Positions 51,593 through 63,354 of a stretch of 64,000 bases of DNA are shown piece by piece. Below the pieces are notes generated by a model that saw only the letters and a program-made list of their open reading frames with translations, did no database searches and was not told the DNA's origin. The DNA comes from Nymphaea colorata (taxonomy: Eukaryota > Streptophyta > Magnoliopsida > Nymphaeales > Nymphaeaceae): contig NC_045145.1 in the NCBI RefSeq assembly GCF_008831285.2, positions 21,202,802 to 21,266,801 of the forward strand. Direction: 5' to 3'. Position 1 is the stretch's first letter; each line of letters opens with the position of its first letter. A program made the translations under genes and the position numbers.

Positions 51593-54500
51593 ATGTCGAC
51601 GTTGGCAAGTTCAGTAGAAGAAGAGGTTATGGAAGTGCTCAGTGGGGAGGAAGATAGGTACGATGGGGTGACAGTGAAGATCGAGGAGCATATGGAGGTT
51701 GGGGTGTTTGCCTCCAGACTTAGAGCTTCCATGTCCCGATGGAAACAGCAGGTGGCTCTTTAAATCATCATTCCATTCATTGGTATTCTCCACTTTTACA
51801 GTCTTCTTTAGCTTGATTTATCTTGTTGGATTTCATTTTAATACCGTCAAATCCATTTTGCTATGCAACCAATATTAATATTCTTTTTCTAATTTTTTTT
51901 TTCAGGCTTTCGTTATTTAAATTTTATAAATTTCAGCATTGCATGCACGAAAGTTGAAAAATGCATGTAGTTTTAGTGTGATGTTCACTTTCTTTCTGTT
52001 TTTCTTATTTTTTTTATTCAATGTTAAGCGTGTATTCAGCACCACATGCATGGAAAGGAAGCGTTATCGATAGTTAGTTTTTGTGGATTTTCAAATGAAT
52101 AATTTTTGTTGCATGGAAAGGGCTACAGATGACTCAAATGAATAATTTTTGTTGCATGGAAAGGGCTACAGATGACTCAAATGAATAACTGTCTTTCTGT
52201 TGTTAGGGGAAGAAAGGAGTTTGGCTCAACATTCCTCTCACATTTGTGGGCTGTGTTCCTGTTGCAGTGCAGGTTAACATTACTCCCTTAGCTTTACAAT
52301 CAAGAACCTTAATGCACTCTTTTCTGCACATGACTGGTTATTCTTTTTTTAATACTTTCAGGAAGGATTTTGGTATCACCATGCAGAGCCAACTTATTTG
52401 ATGCTTGTGAACTGGCTCCCCAGCACCCCTCATACTCTACCAATTTATGCCACACACAGACTTGGTGTTGGATCTGTTGTCATAAACAGCAAAAAAGAGG
52501 TACATGGCTTGTATGAAGCGACTTTCAAGGATTTATTTGTTTATGTTCTCTTTTGGAAGTTCAACCTGTTTCTGATATAATGTTGCACATTTATAACTAA
52601 AATATCTTTTGTGACAAATTATATGATTCTAATTTTTTAATATGATTTTAGGTGTTGGTGGTCCAAGAGAAGTCTGGCCATTTCAGAGGTTCTGGTGTAT
52701 GGAAGATTCCTACTGGAGTCGTCGAGGAGGTCTTTGTCTTTATAAATGAATTGCTGATATCTTCACTTTGTTAAGCCCCAAGGGGCATATCTCAAATGGG
52801 CAGGCTGGGACATGCTGCGCAGCATGTTTCCAATTCAACCTTTGGGCGGTGGTTGCGGAGCCACATGGTGGCTGGTGTAGGCAGTTGCCCACACCACCCT
52901 CACAAAATTAGTTTAATATACATACATATATATATATATATATTAATGTTTCGATATATTTGAATGTTACACATATAAGTGCCCCGAAGAAATAAAGTTA
53001 TTGAATGAATGCCCCCACCAGAAAAAATTTCTGGCTCCGCTAGTGGCAGTAGGGGGTTGGGTTTGCTATGCTCATGTGCCAAAAAGGAGGGGTAGGTCTC
53101 GAAGTGCAAGTTGAAGCAAGAGAAAGTGATCTTACCTTGTGCTATTAACCAAGAGGACAAGGAGAAGGGGGGTAGGGAGAGGAGCTTCACTTCCCATTCA
53201 GACAGTGGGATAAGCCTCCTGCTCACCCGAATATCTTCATTATGTTTCAAGAGTAGCAAATAATTGATACTAATTATGAAAGTGAAAACTTTTCTTTGCA
53301 GGGTGAGGATGTGTTTGCTGCAGCTGAAAGAGAAGTGAAGGAGGAAACCGGGGCAAGTTCTTCCATTCTCCTTTTCGATTCTATACTAATCTGTCGCATT
53401 CGTTTTAGCTTGTAAGCCTCAGGTGTTAGTTTCACTTGTACTGACAAAATCTTGCTTTTCTCATTGGATCAGGTTGAAGTTGAATTTGTAGAAATCATTG
53501 GGTTCAGGTATGAACTGTAGGAACATGCACATGCTTGCAACTCTAGCAAAATAACTTGACATGCAGGGAATTATACGAGTCATTATTCTGAAAAGATATG
53601 GTCGAATTATCAAACTAAATATTGACAAAAAAAATTATGAAACATTAGAGGGAATCTCTAGGATACTTTGGCAATTATTGGATGCATGGCTGCATTTTAG
53701 CTGGTCCTTAAGAAATTTCAAAAGATCTAAGAACAAAGAAATCTTTGATTGAGCAGCTGTAATACACAGTAATGGTTTCACAGCTCCTGGAGAAGGAAAA
53801 GCAGACTGGTCACTAACCCAATCATGAAGCCATAATGGCATTGACTTGGAGAAGATTCCTCTGAGATTTGAAAGATTTCTTGACTTGAAAGTAGATTTGT
53901 GCAAATAACACAATGTAGTAGTAAAATGAAAGTGCAATGGACAATTTTGAATTCCTTCCTACAACTTCCCTTCATTGATTCAAGATCTTTTGATCTAAAA
54001 CTTGCAGGGAAAGTCACAAAGCCCACTTCAACAAGAAATCTGATCTGTTTTTCATATGTATCTTGAAGCCGAAGTCATCGGATATTCTAAAGCAAGATTC
54101 AGAAATTCTGGATGCCCAGGTAAATTCATCAGTTGTTCGATATTCCCTAGTCTGATTGTGAAGCTCACTTACTTTCACACACACTGTACGGCCTTTCATG
54201 TTCTTTGTTCTTCATTCGAGTCTCCCGGCATATATATTACTCGTTCATGGGAGATAATATTCTCACATGCAAATCTTAAAGCACTTAGCGGGTGACAGAA
54301 CCAAACAAGAGGTCTTTGTACTACTTTCAAGCTTATCTATATACCCAGTCTTCAAATTTGAGTTTGAGTCTTCCCTTCTTTTCTTTTGAATGAGAATAAA
54401 TTTCACCTACATATCTTGTTTGACAATGATTTCCTAATCCTTGGTTTAATGAGAAAAGCTTTTTCTAAGTCGTGTGGATCAAAGGATTAGATACAACTCG

Positions 54501-54896
54501 AGAACATGGCCACAGTCGTTATTATTAATATCAACATTGTTGTAATTATTTACATTAGAACAGTTTCATCTTATTCCCAATATCTTGTCTTTCCCAAACA
54601 AAAAGAAAAAAGATAGTAGCATGTCTTTTTGGGTCTTCTTGGATTATCCTGGAACTTTGCTCCCAACTGCATATCCTTTTTCCTCATCTCCTTGAGTTCT
54701 GTGTTTCACTCAGTGGATGCCCGTTGAGGAATACGCTGCACAATCCTTTGTCCAGAAACGTGAATCAATGAAGAAGATTGCTGAAATGATATTGTCAACG
54801 ACTAGCAAAAACTATGCAGGATTTGCTCATATGAGTGTTCGCTCCAGCTCCTCTGTGCACTCATTATACCTCAATGACAAGGAATTACTGAATTAG
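51593..54896 (+). CDS. Nudix-C: NUDT2/NUDT10-like Nudix hydrolase (8 coding exons, 273 aa)
   Basis: The exons are 51593-51751, 52207-52272, 52362-52499, 52652-52729, 53302-53352, 53473-53507, 54008-54119 and 54714-54896. They give an open frame of 273 codons plus TAG. The protein differs from Nudix-A at few positions: one extra Glu in the N-terminal acidic run, IPLTFVGCVPV in exon 2, SKKE at the end of exon 3, LKPK for LEPK in exon 7, and several changes in exon 8. The Nudix box (GVVEEGEDVF then REVKEETGV) is complete, so hydrolysis of ADP-ribose or NADH-like substrates is plausible. Intron 5 has a GC donor. Its leader region (50480-51592) is collinear with that of Nudix-A. Predicted intact. 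Expression may differ because the TATA word is altered. Confidence 0.92.
52850..53047. mobile_element. MITE-like element in intron 4 of Nudix-C
   Basis: Counterpart of 26903-27077, with better kept ends (TTGCGGAGCCACATGG and TCTGGCTCCGCTAGTGG). A (TA)n run lies inside. Confidence 0.5.
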
Positions 54897-56219
54897 AAGC
54901 CATTTCTTCCATTAATAGCAGCCTGTAACTCTGTTCTCATTTATGGCCTTGTTTATGTTATTGTTTGTAACCAAGTGAAAGATGTTCATATTTAATAGTA
55001 TTGGTTGTAACTATGTGATGATTAAGAATGTTGGTTTTAAGTCTTCCTGTGTAAATAAAAATGTTAGGGTCATGTGATTGTGATGTTAAAATTTATGAAT
55101 AATATCAAATTTTGAATTGGTCGTCTTTTGGATTTGTTCTATGAACTGATGTGGTGTGGTGAGTTAGCTTAACTCATAATTAACTGCTCCCAACTTGCAA
55201 ATAACCAATAAAAAAAATTCCATTTTTGGACTGACTTTTTTGTTTATAGTTTTAAAAATGGAACAACTATTTTTATTTTCTTAATAAAGGCTGCTTTTTT
55301 TATGAAAGCTATGAAATACGGGCTTCAGGTGAACGTTCATATAGAGAAATTCCGCTGCAGTTTTTGTTTTCAATTTTACCTTTTATTACTAAATTACATA
55401 CTTACCTTTGTAAGTAAATTTTCTTCTTTCATGTTAAATGATAGTTTCTTTGATGTTCTTATTTGAAATTTTGATGAAAAGTTCGATCCTTACTAGGATA
55501 ATTACAAATTGTTGTCATTTTTTTTAAATATTGCAAAAATTTGTTAGAGCCACTACAAAAGGTGGGCCTTGAAAAGGAAAATTCTTAAAAAAAAAACTTA
55601 GTACATATCTAAGCCTTGATGGAACATATAAACTACTCCACGTTCGTGATAGGACTTGAAACTTGTCCTATATGAAGCATTTTCAAAAACCATCATAAAT
55701 TTTATTACGACTTTGGTTTTCTCTTTATACGAACCAAAGCTAGATGCCGGATGGCTTGAGATTCACTAGATCATGGTGCCATATTTTCATCAGAGCTATA
55801 AACTAATGTTTTAAAATAGATAAACTACAACGTGAAGCTAAAGCCAATTGATGAAGCATTCAGTAAAATTTCAGTCATCAATCCAAACACTTTACATCAA
55901 AGCTCGAGGTAGTACCAAGTGTGAGGCAAATTTACATTAATCTTTTACTTTTCTTTCTTTCAGCACTGTATGTATGTGAGGAACGTGAATCTTTTTAGTT
56001 TCATTGATCGATTAATTCCAACCATTCAGATTAATCTTTACTTTTCTTTCTTTCAGCACTGTATTTGAGGAACGTGAATCTTTTTAGTTTTATTGATCGA
56101 TGAATTCCAACCATTCACGCTCCCCTCGAACGCTATGACATTTTCATGACTGCTTAAGAGTCGTCACTTTCCGTCAAAATATTGAAATTGGCAATACGCT
56201 TCAGACTTTCAGTCACATT
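54897..56219. other. 3' flank of Nudix-C
   Basis: Non-coding and collinear with the 3' flank of Nudix-A. It includes a short tandem duplication at about 55940-56100 (the segment with TTTCTTTCAGCACTGTAT occurs twice), where block A has it once. Confidence 0.6.
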
Positions 56220-56690
56220 CAATAGGCAGATAAGAAGGTAGGAAAAAGAGGAAGTAAAGGAAGAAGAAGTCGTCGTTTGTGCGACGCGGGTTGTGTATGA
56301 GAAGCCTTCATCGTCCTCCTCTTCTTTGGTTCTCCTCTTTTTCTCTGCAATTTGGTGAGCAGGTACTTTTATTCAGTCAATGAGATTCATGCAGATCTTA
56401 TTCATGGCTCGATAGGTCAAATTTTCTGTTTTTTTTTTCCTCATACATATATACCATTTTCATTGTCTCAATTTTAGTATTTAAGAAGTGTAGTGTAGCC
56501 GGATTGAGGGCCCGAAGATAGTTTGATTCTTACAAATGTTATTTCTGTATTCTGCAAACGATAATGTATAATATTCTAATTGACAAGTTTAGTTTCATGA
56601 AAGCAAACCTAAATCCCCAAAGTAGTCTCATGCAACAAATATGTTCTCACAAAAATGTACGAAAAACGAAGGTGGGGAGCATTTTAATTT

Positions 56691-57559
56691 TTTTTAAGAA
56701 GATATGCTTAATTTTTTAATATTTTATAATTTTCCTTTTGTCGTTTCAAAAGTTCTCCTTTTTTTTACTTCAATGGCGACATTTTAGTTATTATAAATTT
56801 ATACAATAGGGGTGTACTAACCACCGAAGGCGTCCGAGTGTGACAAGAAAGAGGAGGTAAAAAAAGCCAAAACTTCGCGCTTTTAAAGTTTCAACGGCAA
56901 AAGTTTCGATGATGATTTTAACTCCGTGCTGCTTCCGGCCAGCATTTTCGAATAGGGTACTCTCTCTTTCTCTCTTTTCCATTCGATTTTCTGGGTTTCT
57001 TTTTCCTTCAGTGAAATATGCTTTTGGTTCATGTTCGAGGTTCAGCTTTCTTGATTGCAGTCGTGCAGAGGCGATCTCTGTGTGCTCCGTATTACTAATT
57101 CTAGTGGGACTCCAGTTTGTGCCCATGAGTTCCGTCAGATGGAAATGGTTCTGTAATGCGCAGTTGAAATTTTGAGCAAATAGTTTCCCTATTTGCCTCA
57201 AAGTATTGGTTCTTTCTTCTTGTTTTTCGTTGCTTGTCATCTGCCCTCAATTGCATTTTGAAGTTTTTGAAGTGTTTAGAAAAGTGGTTGTTCCGTCTTG
57301 GTTCTCAATTGTTTCCCATTTCATTAAATTTTGGAAGCCTTTAAGGGACCGCCTGATTGCTTCTGATCTAGTCTGGTTTGTCTTTAAGACAGAGATTTAT
57401 GAATTTCAAATCGTTGCTTGTAGAAATGGTCAAAAGAGATTTCCATTTGGAGTGGAGGAGTGAGGTGCGTATTTTTTCTTCTTGAAGTGATTCTTGGTCT
57501 TTATTTGTAAAGAAGCTGTAGATGTTTCACGCTTTCAGTTGGGCAAATAGTGTGCATGC

Positions 57560-57619
<60 letters not shown>

Positions 57620-58682
57620 GAGGAGGAGAGTGTGGCTTAAGCCTGGTGCGGTGGTGGAAAACACACACACACACACACACACAATAGCTCGTACGCAGTT
57701 TGAAAATTTATAAGCCGTTACCCCGTGTGCCCACCCTAATTTGATTATGTTTGTCCAAATCCAACCCGGTTAGCGACTCAAAGCCAGTCACCAGTGAGGC
57801 AGTCCAACTGGATCTGATGTTGGTCATGGGTTTATACCCGGTCCGACTGGAAGGCACTATATGACAGCCTTAGATCCTTGAAGAATTCTGTCTAATTTTG
57901 TCTTACCAGGAGCCCAAGGATATGAGATCTTCAACTGAGATCTCGGTCCGGATGATCCTCACCTCTTACATATGATGCCTTGCGCCGGCGTGGAGTTGCA
58001 AGTGGTAAGCAACCTTGTCAATTTCTGTGTATCAGATGATGCATCCATGCATTTGTCAAAACCCAAGGCCCGCTTGAGTGTGTTGCGGTTCCTCATTTTG
58101 TTTGTGCATTCCCTTCATTTTGGTTTTGAATAAAAGGTTGGGGGGCCTAACCCCCACGCAGTCTTTCTGCGGAAGGCCCACTTGATGTTGTATCTAATCC
58201 AAAATAACCATGTTAGCTTCACATTTGTATATTGGCATCCCCATCGCTAATCAAACGGGAGGGGGGAACTTTTCAAAACTGCAGTTGTCTCCAGACAGTA
58301 TAAATTTCAATCGAACAGTGACTGGCTAGAAGTTCTTGTTTGTTCGTTCGTTCGTTTTTTTCTTTAAGTTATATAAAGGCATGACCTTCGCTGCAAGCCT
58401 GCAATACTATTGGCATTTAAGTAAACCATGTGTTAGAAGAAACTTTATGTTTTCACAAAGAAAGGTATATTTTCGTGTCAATTTTCGGAAAGCAAAACTG
58501 TGGAAAACTTGCTCGTGATTATTGCAGTATTCAAAAGGTGAGCCTCTTCCTCTCTCCCGCCGCTAATATACTACATTTATTTGGGACTGCTAGTGTCGCA
58601 GACGGTCAGCTCGTGACAACTAGAGTGGCTATGCTGCTGAAAGGGTGAAAGTGGTAGGCGCTTTCCTTGGGATTATACGAGT
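56691..58682. other. Upstream region of Nudix-D
   Basis: Contains a (GT)n(GA)n run at about 57560-57616 and a (CA)n run at 57661-57682. A possible short leader exon at 58528-58537 lies between an AG (ATTGCAG) and a GTGAGC. 57720-58260 has balanced base composition but no recognised coding domain. It shows no clear similarity to the promoter-leader region shared by copies A, C and the orphan. Confidence 0.4.
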
Positions 58683-61600
58683 ATGTCGGTCCCAACTACC
58701 TCACAGGAAGAGGTTGAGGTACTAGTTGGGGAGGAGGATCTCTATGATGGAGTCACTGTTACGATCAAGGAGCAGATCGATGTTGGTGTTTTTGTAGCAA
58801 AACTTAGAGCATCGCTAACCAAATGGAAGGAACAGGTGCTCTTTTTTTTTCCCCCCTTTCAACTGCTGTATTTAGAACTTACTTGGTTTTGTCCTCCATT
58901 ATGCATCATTTCTTCTTTTTGATGGTTCTTTTTGGCTTCTCCAGTTTGATCCCATCGGCCATCGTAACGATTCAGTTACTTTTTGTTTTTCGCCATTGCC
59001 TTTTTCTGGTTAATGAATAATAGGTTTCGTTAATTGATAAGCTTCCTTTTGACGTGCGTTCTGGGCAGGGCGCTTCCGAGTGAGATATCCTCTAGTGCAG
59101 GGTGCTTTCGTTGATTTACTTTTTACTTGTTAATGTGAGATATCCTCTAGTGCGTGATGCGATTAGCAACTCTGGGCAGGGCTCTTCCGAGGGCTCTGGT
59201 TACTGCTTAGCTCGATTAGCGAGGAAGGCTTTTGGACTTCACAAATTGGCTGTCAGGACAGGATGATGTAGCCTGTAACCCATGGTTGTATTGTCTTGTG
59301 GAGAAAGGGGAAGCTTGGGTTTATGCCAATGCACTTGGCCAGATAGAACCATTTTCTTTTTCTTCTGGTTGTCTCTTCAATTTGTCGTGGATAGGTTCAC
59401 TAAGTGATGCAAGTCACAGTTCCTAATCCTGCCAATTACAACAATAAGAAGGCCTACTACAATATTGAATCAAGAAAAAAGAGTTTTTAAAGAGAATCAA
59501 AGGTTATGTAAAACATGAGGACAAGCTGCATTTATGATTCAACCAACCGCCAAAAGAAGGTCCACATGCCCTTTTATATAGGGAAAGGAGAATGACCTTG
59601 GGTTGTGACCCAAGCAAAGTAATCTAGATCTAACAGGATCCAATCCAAAACTACAAGCCAAAATGTGGTTCAAGCTGGTGATGGACTATAACCACGCCGT
59701 CGTTGCCCTTTCGTCAGCTTTGACGATCTACATAGAGGTGCTCCATCTCAACTGTGCTCTAAATCTATAGTGGATTCAACTGTCGGGGCCTCATAACCTG
59801 CACTAGAGCTTTGATGTGGGACTCAAGTCGTGGAGCCAGATCCAGGCACATAGCAGGTCTGGTCACACTCTGCATCATTCTCCCTTGGTTGGAGAGAGGT
59901 CACCTCCCATAAATCATTGTAACTAGAGCAGAGAAATAGATCAGAGAGATTGAAGACTAGCGAAATATGCCAAACGAAGGATCTAAAAAGGACCATATAT
60001 TCTTTGGGCTTAGCTTGTTTTAGGTTCCAACAGAACATCATTCAGGACAAAGGTAGACCCAGACAAGTCGACCAACTGCAAAACTACCTTCTCATCGACC
60101 TTGATCAACATAGGACTTGTAGGTTTCATAGCTTTTTGAGGTTTTATTTAACCTGGCTATGAATGTCGCGCATATACTCAATGGTATCTAGTGTTGCAGG
60201 TGTGATATCTCTGACATTTGGGACCAAGGGTAGATCAATAACATGATTTGGGGATCGACCGTATACCACTTAAAAAGGAGTAAATCTGATGTAGCAGAAC
60301 CAAACATAGATCTGTTTAACCAGGATACATCAATTTGTTTGGAGATGTTATAGCAGGCAATATGTTTAGACGTGGTAAACCCATGTTAGATGGCTGCATT
60401 TAACTGAATTTTTGGTGGTACACGTTTTAATTCTGGAGTGTTTCAAAGCTTGAAATGGAAAAAAGGTAAAACAGTTGACATCATTTGCTTATTGGCTTGT
60501 GTGCCAGAGGATCCTTCTTACCCATCCTCCTTCACATATTCTTTTGGTGCTAAATCTTGAAATTGATATTAGGAGATTCACCATTTAGTGCAACCTTAAA
60601 CTTCACATTTATATAATTTTGGAAAGTTGCAGCTTTGTACCTGAATATTTTGTTAGTGGGCTTTTCCATTGTAGCAATAGACTGAGGTTTGTGTAGACCT
60701 GCAGCTTATAATGTATTTGTAAGAGTTCCCTAACGTTATTGGTTTTCAGAGGAAGAAAGGAATCTGGCTTAACATTCCATGCGACTGTGCGAAGCTTGTT
60801 CCTGCAGCCATTGAGGTTAGTGTTGTTCCCTTATTGGTTCAGCGATAAGTTAAACATCCAGGCATTCTTATTTACTGTTATGACATAACTAAAATGCAGC
60901 TAGCCGTTAGTCATCTTTTATTCGTTTTCATTTGCTCATGGAGCTAGCAACATAAGTAATGGATTTTCACGATCAGGGAACAAAACTTACTTTCCTAAGC
61001 ATATATTTTTCAAAGACTTTCAGTATATTTCTTTCATTTGCTACTTCCATGTTGAAACTGATGTAGGAAATCTTATAACTTCTCAAGCAAAAGGCTTTCA
61101 GCAACTGGCTATTCAAGTTTGTCCATTCTCATGAATGTGGAAAATATTTTTAAAAATGTCATGATAATTTTTATAGATTTACAGAACAATAACTTGCAAT
61201 GTATGCCAAATTTGAAAGATAAGAAATTCGACCATTATATAGTTTCTTTGTGTCATCATACTAAATAAATGATTTTGTTATGGTTAAAGTTATTTACAAC
61301 TTTCTGATTTTCTTGTCATTTCAAATTGTACATATGCAAAACATTTTCTTCCTAACAGTAAAACATTCTACTGAAAGAATTTTCATTTGCCAACAAGTTT
61401 GGTGGCAACTGCCAAGATTTTTTTGATATCATTCCAGTTCCTTGTAAGCACTGGTATTATCTGGTTCAGTGTGTGGATTATAACTCATATATGTTGTCTG
61501 TCAAAGATATATCATTCCCTTTCTACTGCTGTTTTGGCTACATTACACTCAGGAGATGATTGAGCGACTCTTCTGTTGTTTTACAGGAAGGATTTCGGTA

Positions 61601-61845
61601 CCACCATGCAGAGCCCACCTATTTAATGCTTGTAAAGTGGCTCCCTGACACTCCAAATGTTCTGCCTATATATGCTACACACCGACTTGGTATCGGCGCT
61701 GTTGTCATTAACAACAAAAAGGAGGTATGGCGTCTAGTTTTTGTTCTGTTAGGTCAAATTTGAACTGTGTTTTTGTTTTACATGTAAAAATAAATTTCAT
61801 ATGTAAGCGATAACAACTCAAATCCTGTGAGTTGCTCTCTCTCTT

Positions 61846-61902
<57 letters not shown>

Positions 61903-63354
61903 TGTTTTGCAAGCAGACCATAGGACAATAAATCAAAATGAGATGAACAAAATAAGTTTGTTGCCTGCAATAGTAACTGCTGTATGGGAATGAAAGTCAC
62001 ATGTTGTGGAAATGCAATTCTAGAACTTTCTTATTTGGCTTTGAACAGCATCTACTTTCCCAATGATTTGGTATTAGTAGATATCATGTTTGGAAGTTGA
62101 TTACTAACGTGGGAAAGTAGACGCTTTCCCATGATAATGAATAGTGCTTATGCTTTCCAATCAGGCTTTATGCTTTTATGTTTTACAATGTAGAACGTAC
62201 CTGTTCACAGTAATTATGCTTCTGTCCTCTTCAATGTAGAACACATACCTCCCTACCTGCCAAGGAAGGAAGCAATAAAAGTATAAAAATTGTGTCTCCT
62301 TTTTAATGATTCTTTCCTACGAACTCCTATGCTGCATATCACAAGGCACTCTAATTTGAGCAAACTATTGTGCCAAATCATCTGACTTGTGTTTGTAATT
62401 TTACATGATTTTAGGTTCTAGTGGTCCAAGAAAAGGCTGGCTATTTCAAGGGTTCTGGTGTTTGGAAACTTCCTACTGGTGTTGTTGAAGAGGTCTCTAT
62501 TTCTTTAGGAGTTTAGGTTTATTTTGTGGAGGATGACACATACTTGGAACCTTTTTATAATGTTATTGTTTGGTAGGGGGAGGATATATCTACTGGGGCT
62601 AAAAGAGAAGTGATGGAAGAAACAGGGGTAAACTATTGAAAATTCGCCTAATTTAGTTTTCACATAGGTCAATCTGTTGCAGTAATTTCAATCAGTATGG
62701 ACACTCCTGTGTTTTCTTAATTGTTGCAGATTGAGGCTGAGTTTGTGGAAATTCTTGGATTCAGGTATGAAGCATGTTAGATTATAAATGTGCATCTTAG
62801 TTGAGCTGTCTTAGTTGAGCTGTTTTATTCCATGTAGCATATCATGCTATTTAAGGTCAAAGATACAGACTGTGCATCGAACTGAGGAATTCCATCACGT
62901 TAGAATGTCATCTGTGATGCTTTTCTCACCAGCATAGGCCAGAGTGTGCTGATGTATCAGCCATGATGTCTTCATGCAGATTAAAATACAGATATTGCTA
63001 TGATTTCTCTCATAATCCCTTATATTCCATGTCATAATCTCTTACATGGGTTCTGGTCATCAGACAGTTATCCAGATGATAATTATATGTGTAGTGTTAG
63101 GATTTATCTGGTTCAGAATATAAAATGTGTAACATGAATATGTAACTCAGTGATGACATGGATTGAAGGGGGGCCATGTACTTAAATCAGTTTTGTAATC
63201 CTGTACAGTTTCCTTTTTTTGACACTCCTTTTCAACTTTTAGAGAAAGTCACAAAGCCCATTTCAACAAAAAGTCTGATCTCTTCTTCGTATGTATGTTG
63301 GAGCCCAAGACATATGCTATCGTGAAGCAAGACTCTGAAATTGCAGATGCTCAG
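58683..63354 (+). CDS. Nudix-D: NUDT2/NUDT10-like Nudix hydrolase, partial (exons 1-7)
   Basis: The exons are 58683-58835, 60750-60815, 61587-61724, 62415-62492, 62577-62627, 62730-62764 and 63243-63354, in the same order and phases as A-C. The last exon (the WMPVEEY segment) is not seen before 64000 and presumably lies beyond the window. The seven exons encode 211 residues with a complete Nudix box (GVVEEGEDIS then REVMEETGI) preceded by SGVWKLPTG. It is the most divergent copy: TKWKEQ at the end of exon 1, IPCDCAKLVPAAIE in exon 2, and GFRYHH in exon 3 instead of GFWYHH. Intron 5 has an ordinary GT donor (GGG then gtaaac). Intron 1 is unusually long (1.9 kb) and holds a retroelement remnant. 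D lacks the MITE of A and C, and is probably closest to the ancestral single-copy gene. Confidence 0.9.
59990..60370 (-). mobile_element. Decayed Ty3/gypsy integrase fragment in Nudix-D intron 1
   Basis: The minus strand encodes a run resembling the end of a plant gypsy-type integrase: a VVYGRSPNHVIDLP motif preceded by TPF and a stop where an acidic residue is usual, then MRDIHSQVK, followed by further stop codons. No reverse transcriptase or paired LTRs are visible nearby. It is a relic with no coding capacity, lying antisense to the host gene. Confidence 0.6.
61834..61902. repeat. (CT)n(GT)n microsatellite in Nudix-D intron 3
   Basis: CT run with few interruptions, followed by about eight GT units. 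Confidence 0.93.

Larger units (their letters stand above)
44250..56690. repeat. Segmental duplication block C (carries Nudix-C)
   Basis: Direct, nearly continuous counterpart of 17506-30440. Block-specific differences include extra CTCGAG-type repeat sequence at about 45280-45660, lack of the 0.9-kb insertion seen in A at 18295-19180, lack of the 21720-22255 insertion, and a segment at 56220-56560 that A lacks. The left edge begins in the 3' flank of Nudix-B, which shows how the tandem unit was cut. Confidence 0.85.

Noticed and set aside
59232-59426. 64-codon plus-strand ORF in Nudix-D intron 1 as an exon
   Set aside because: Not conserved in the other copies. The exon 1 to exon 2 junction is complete without it.
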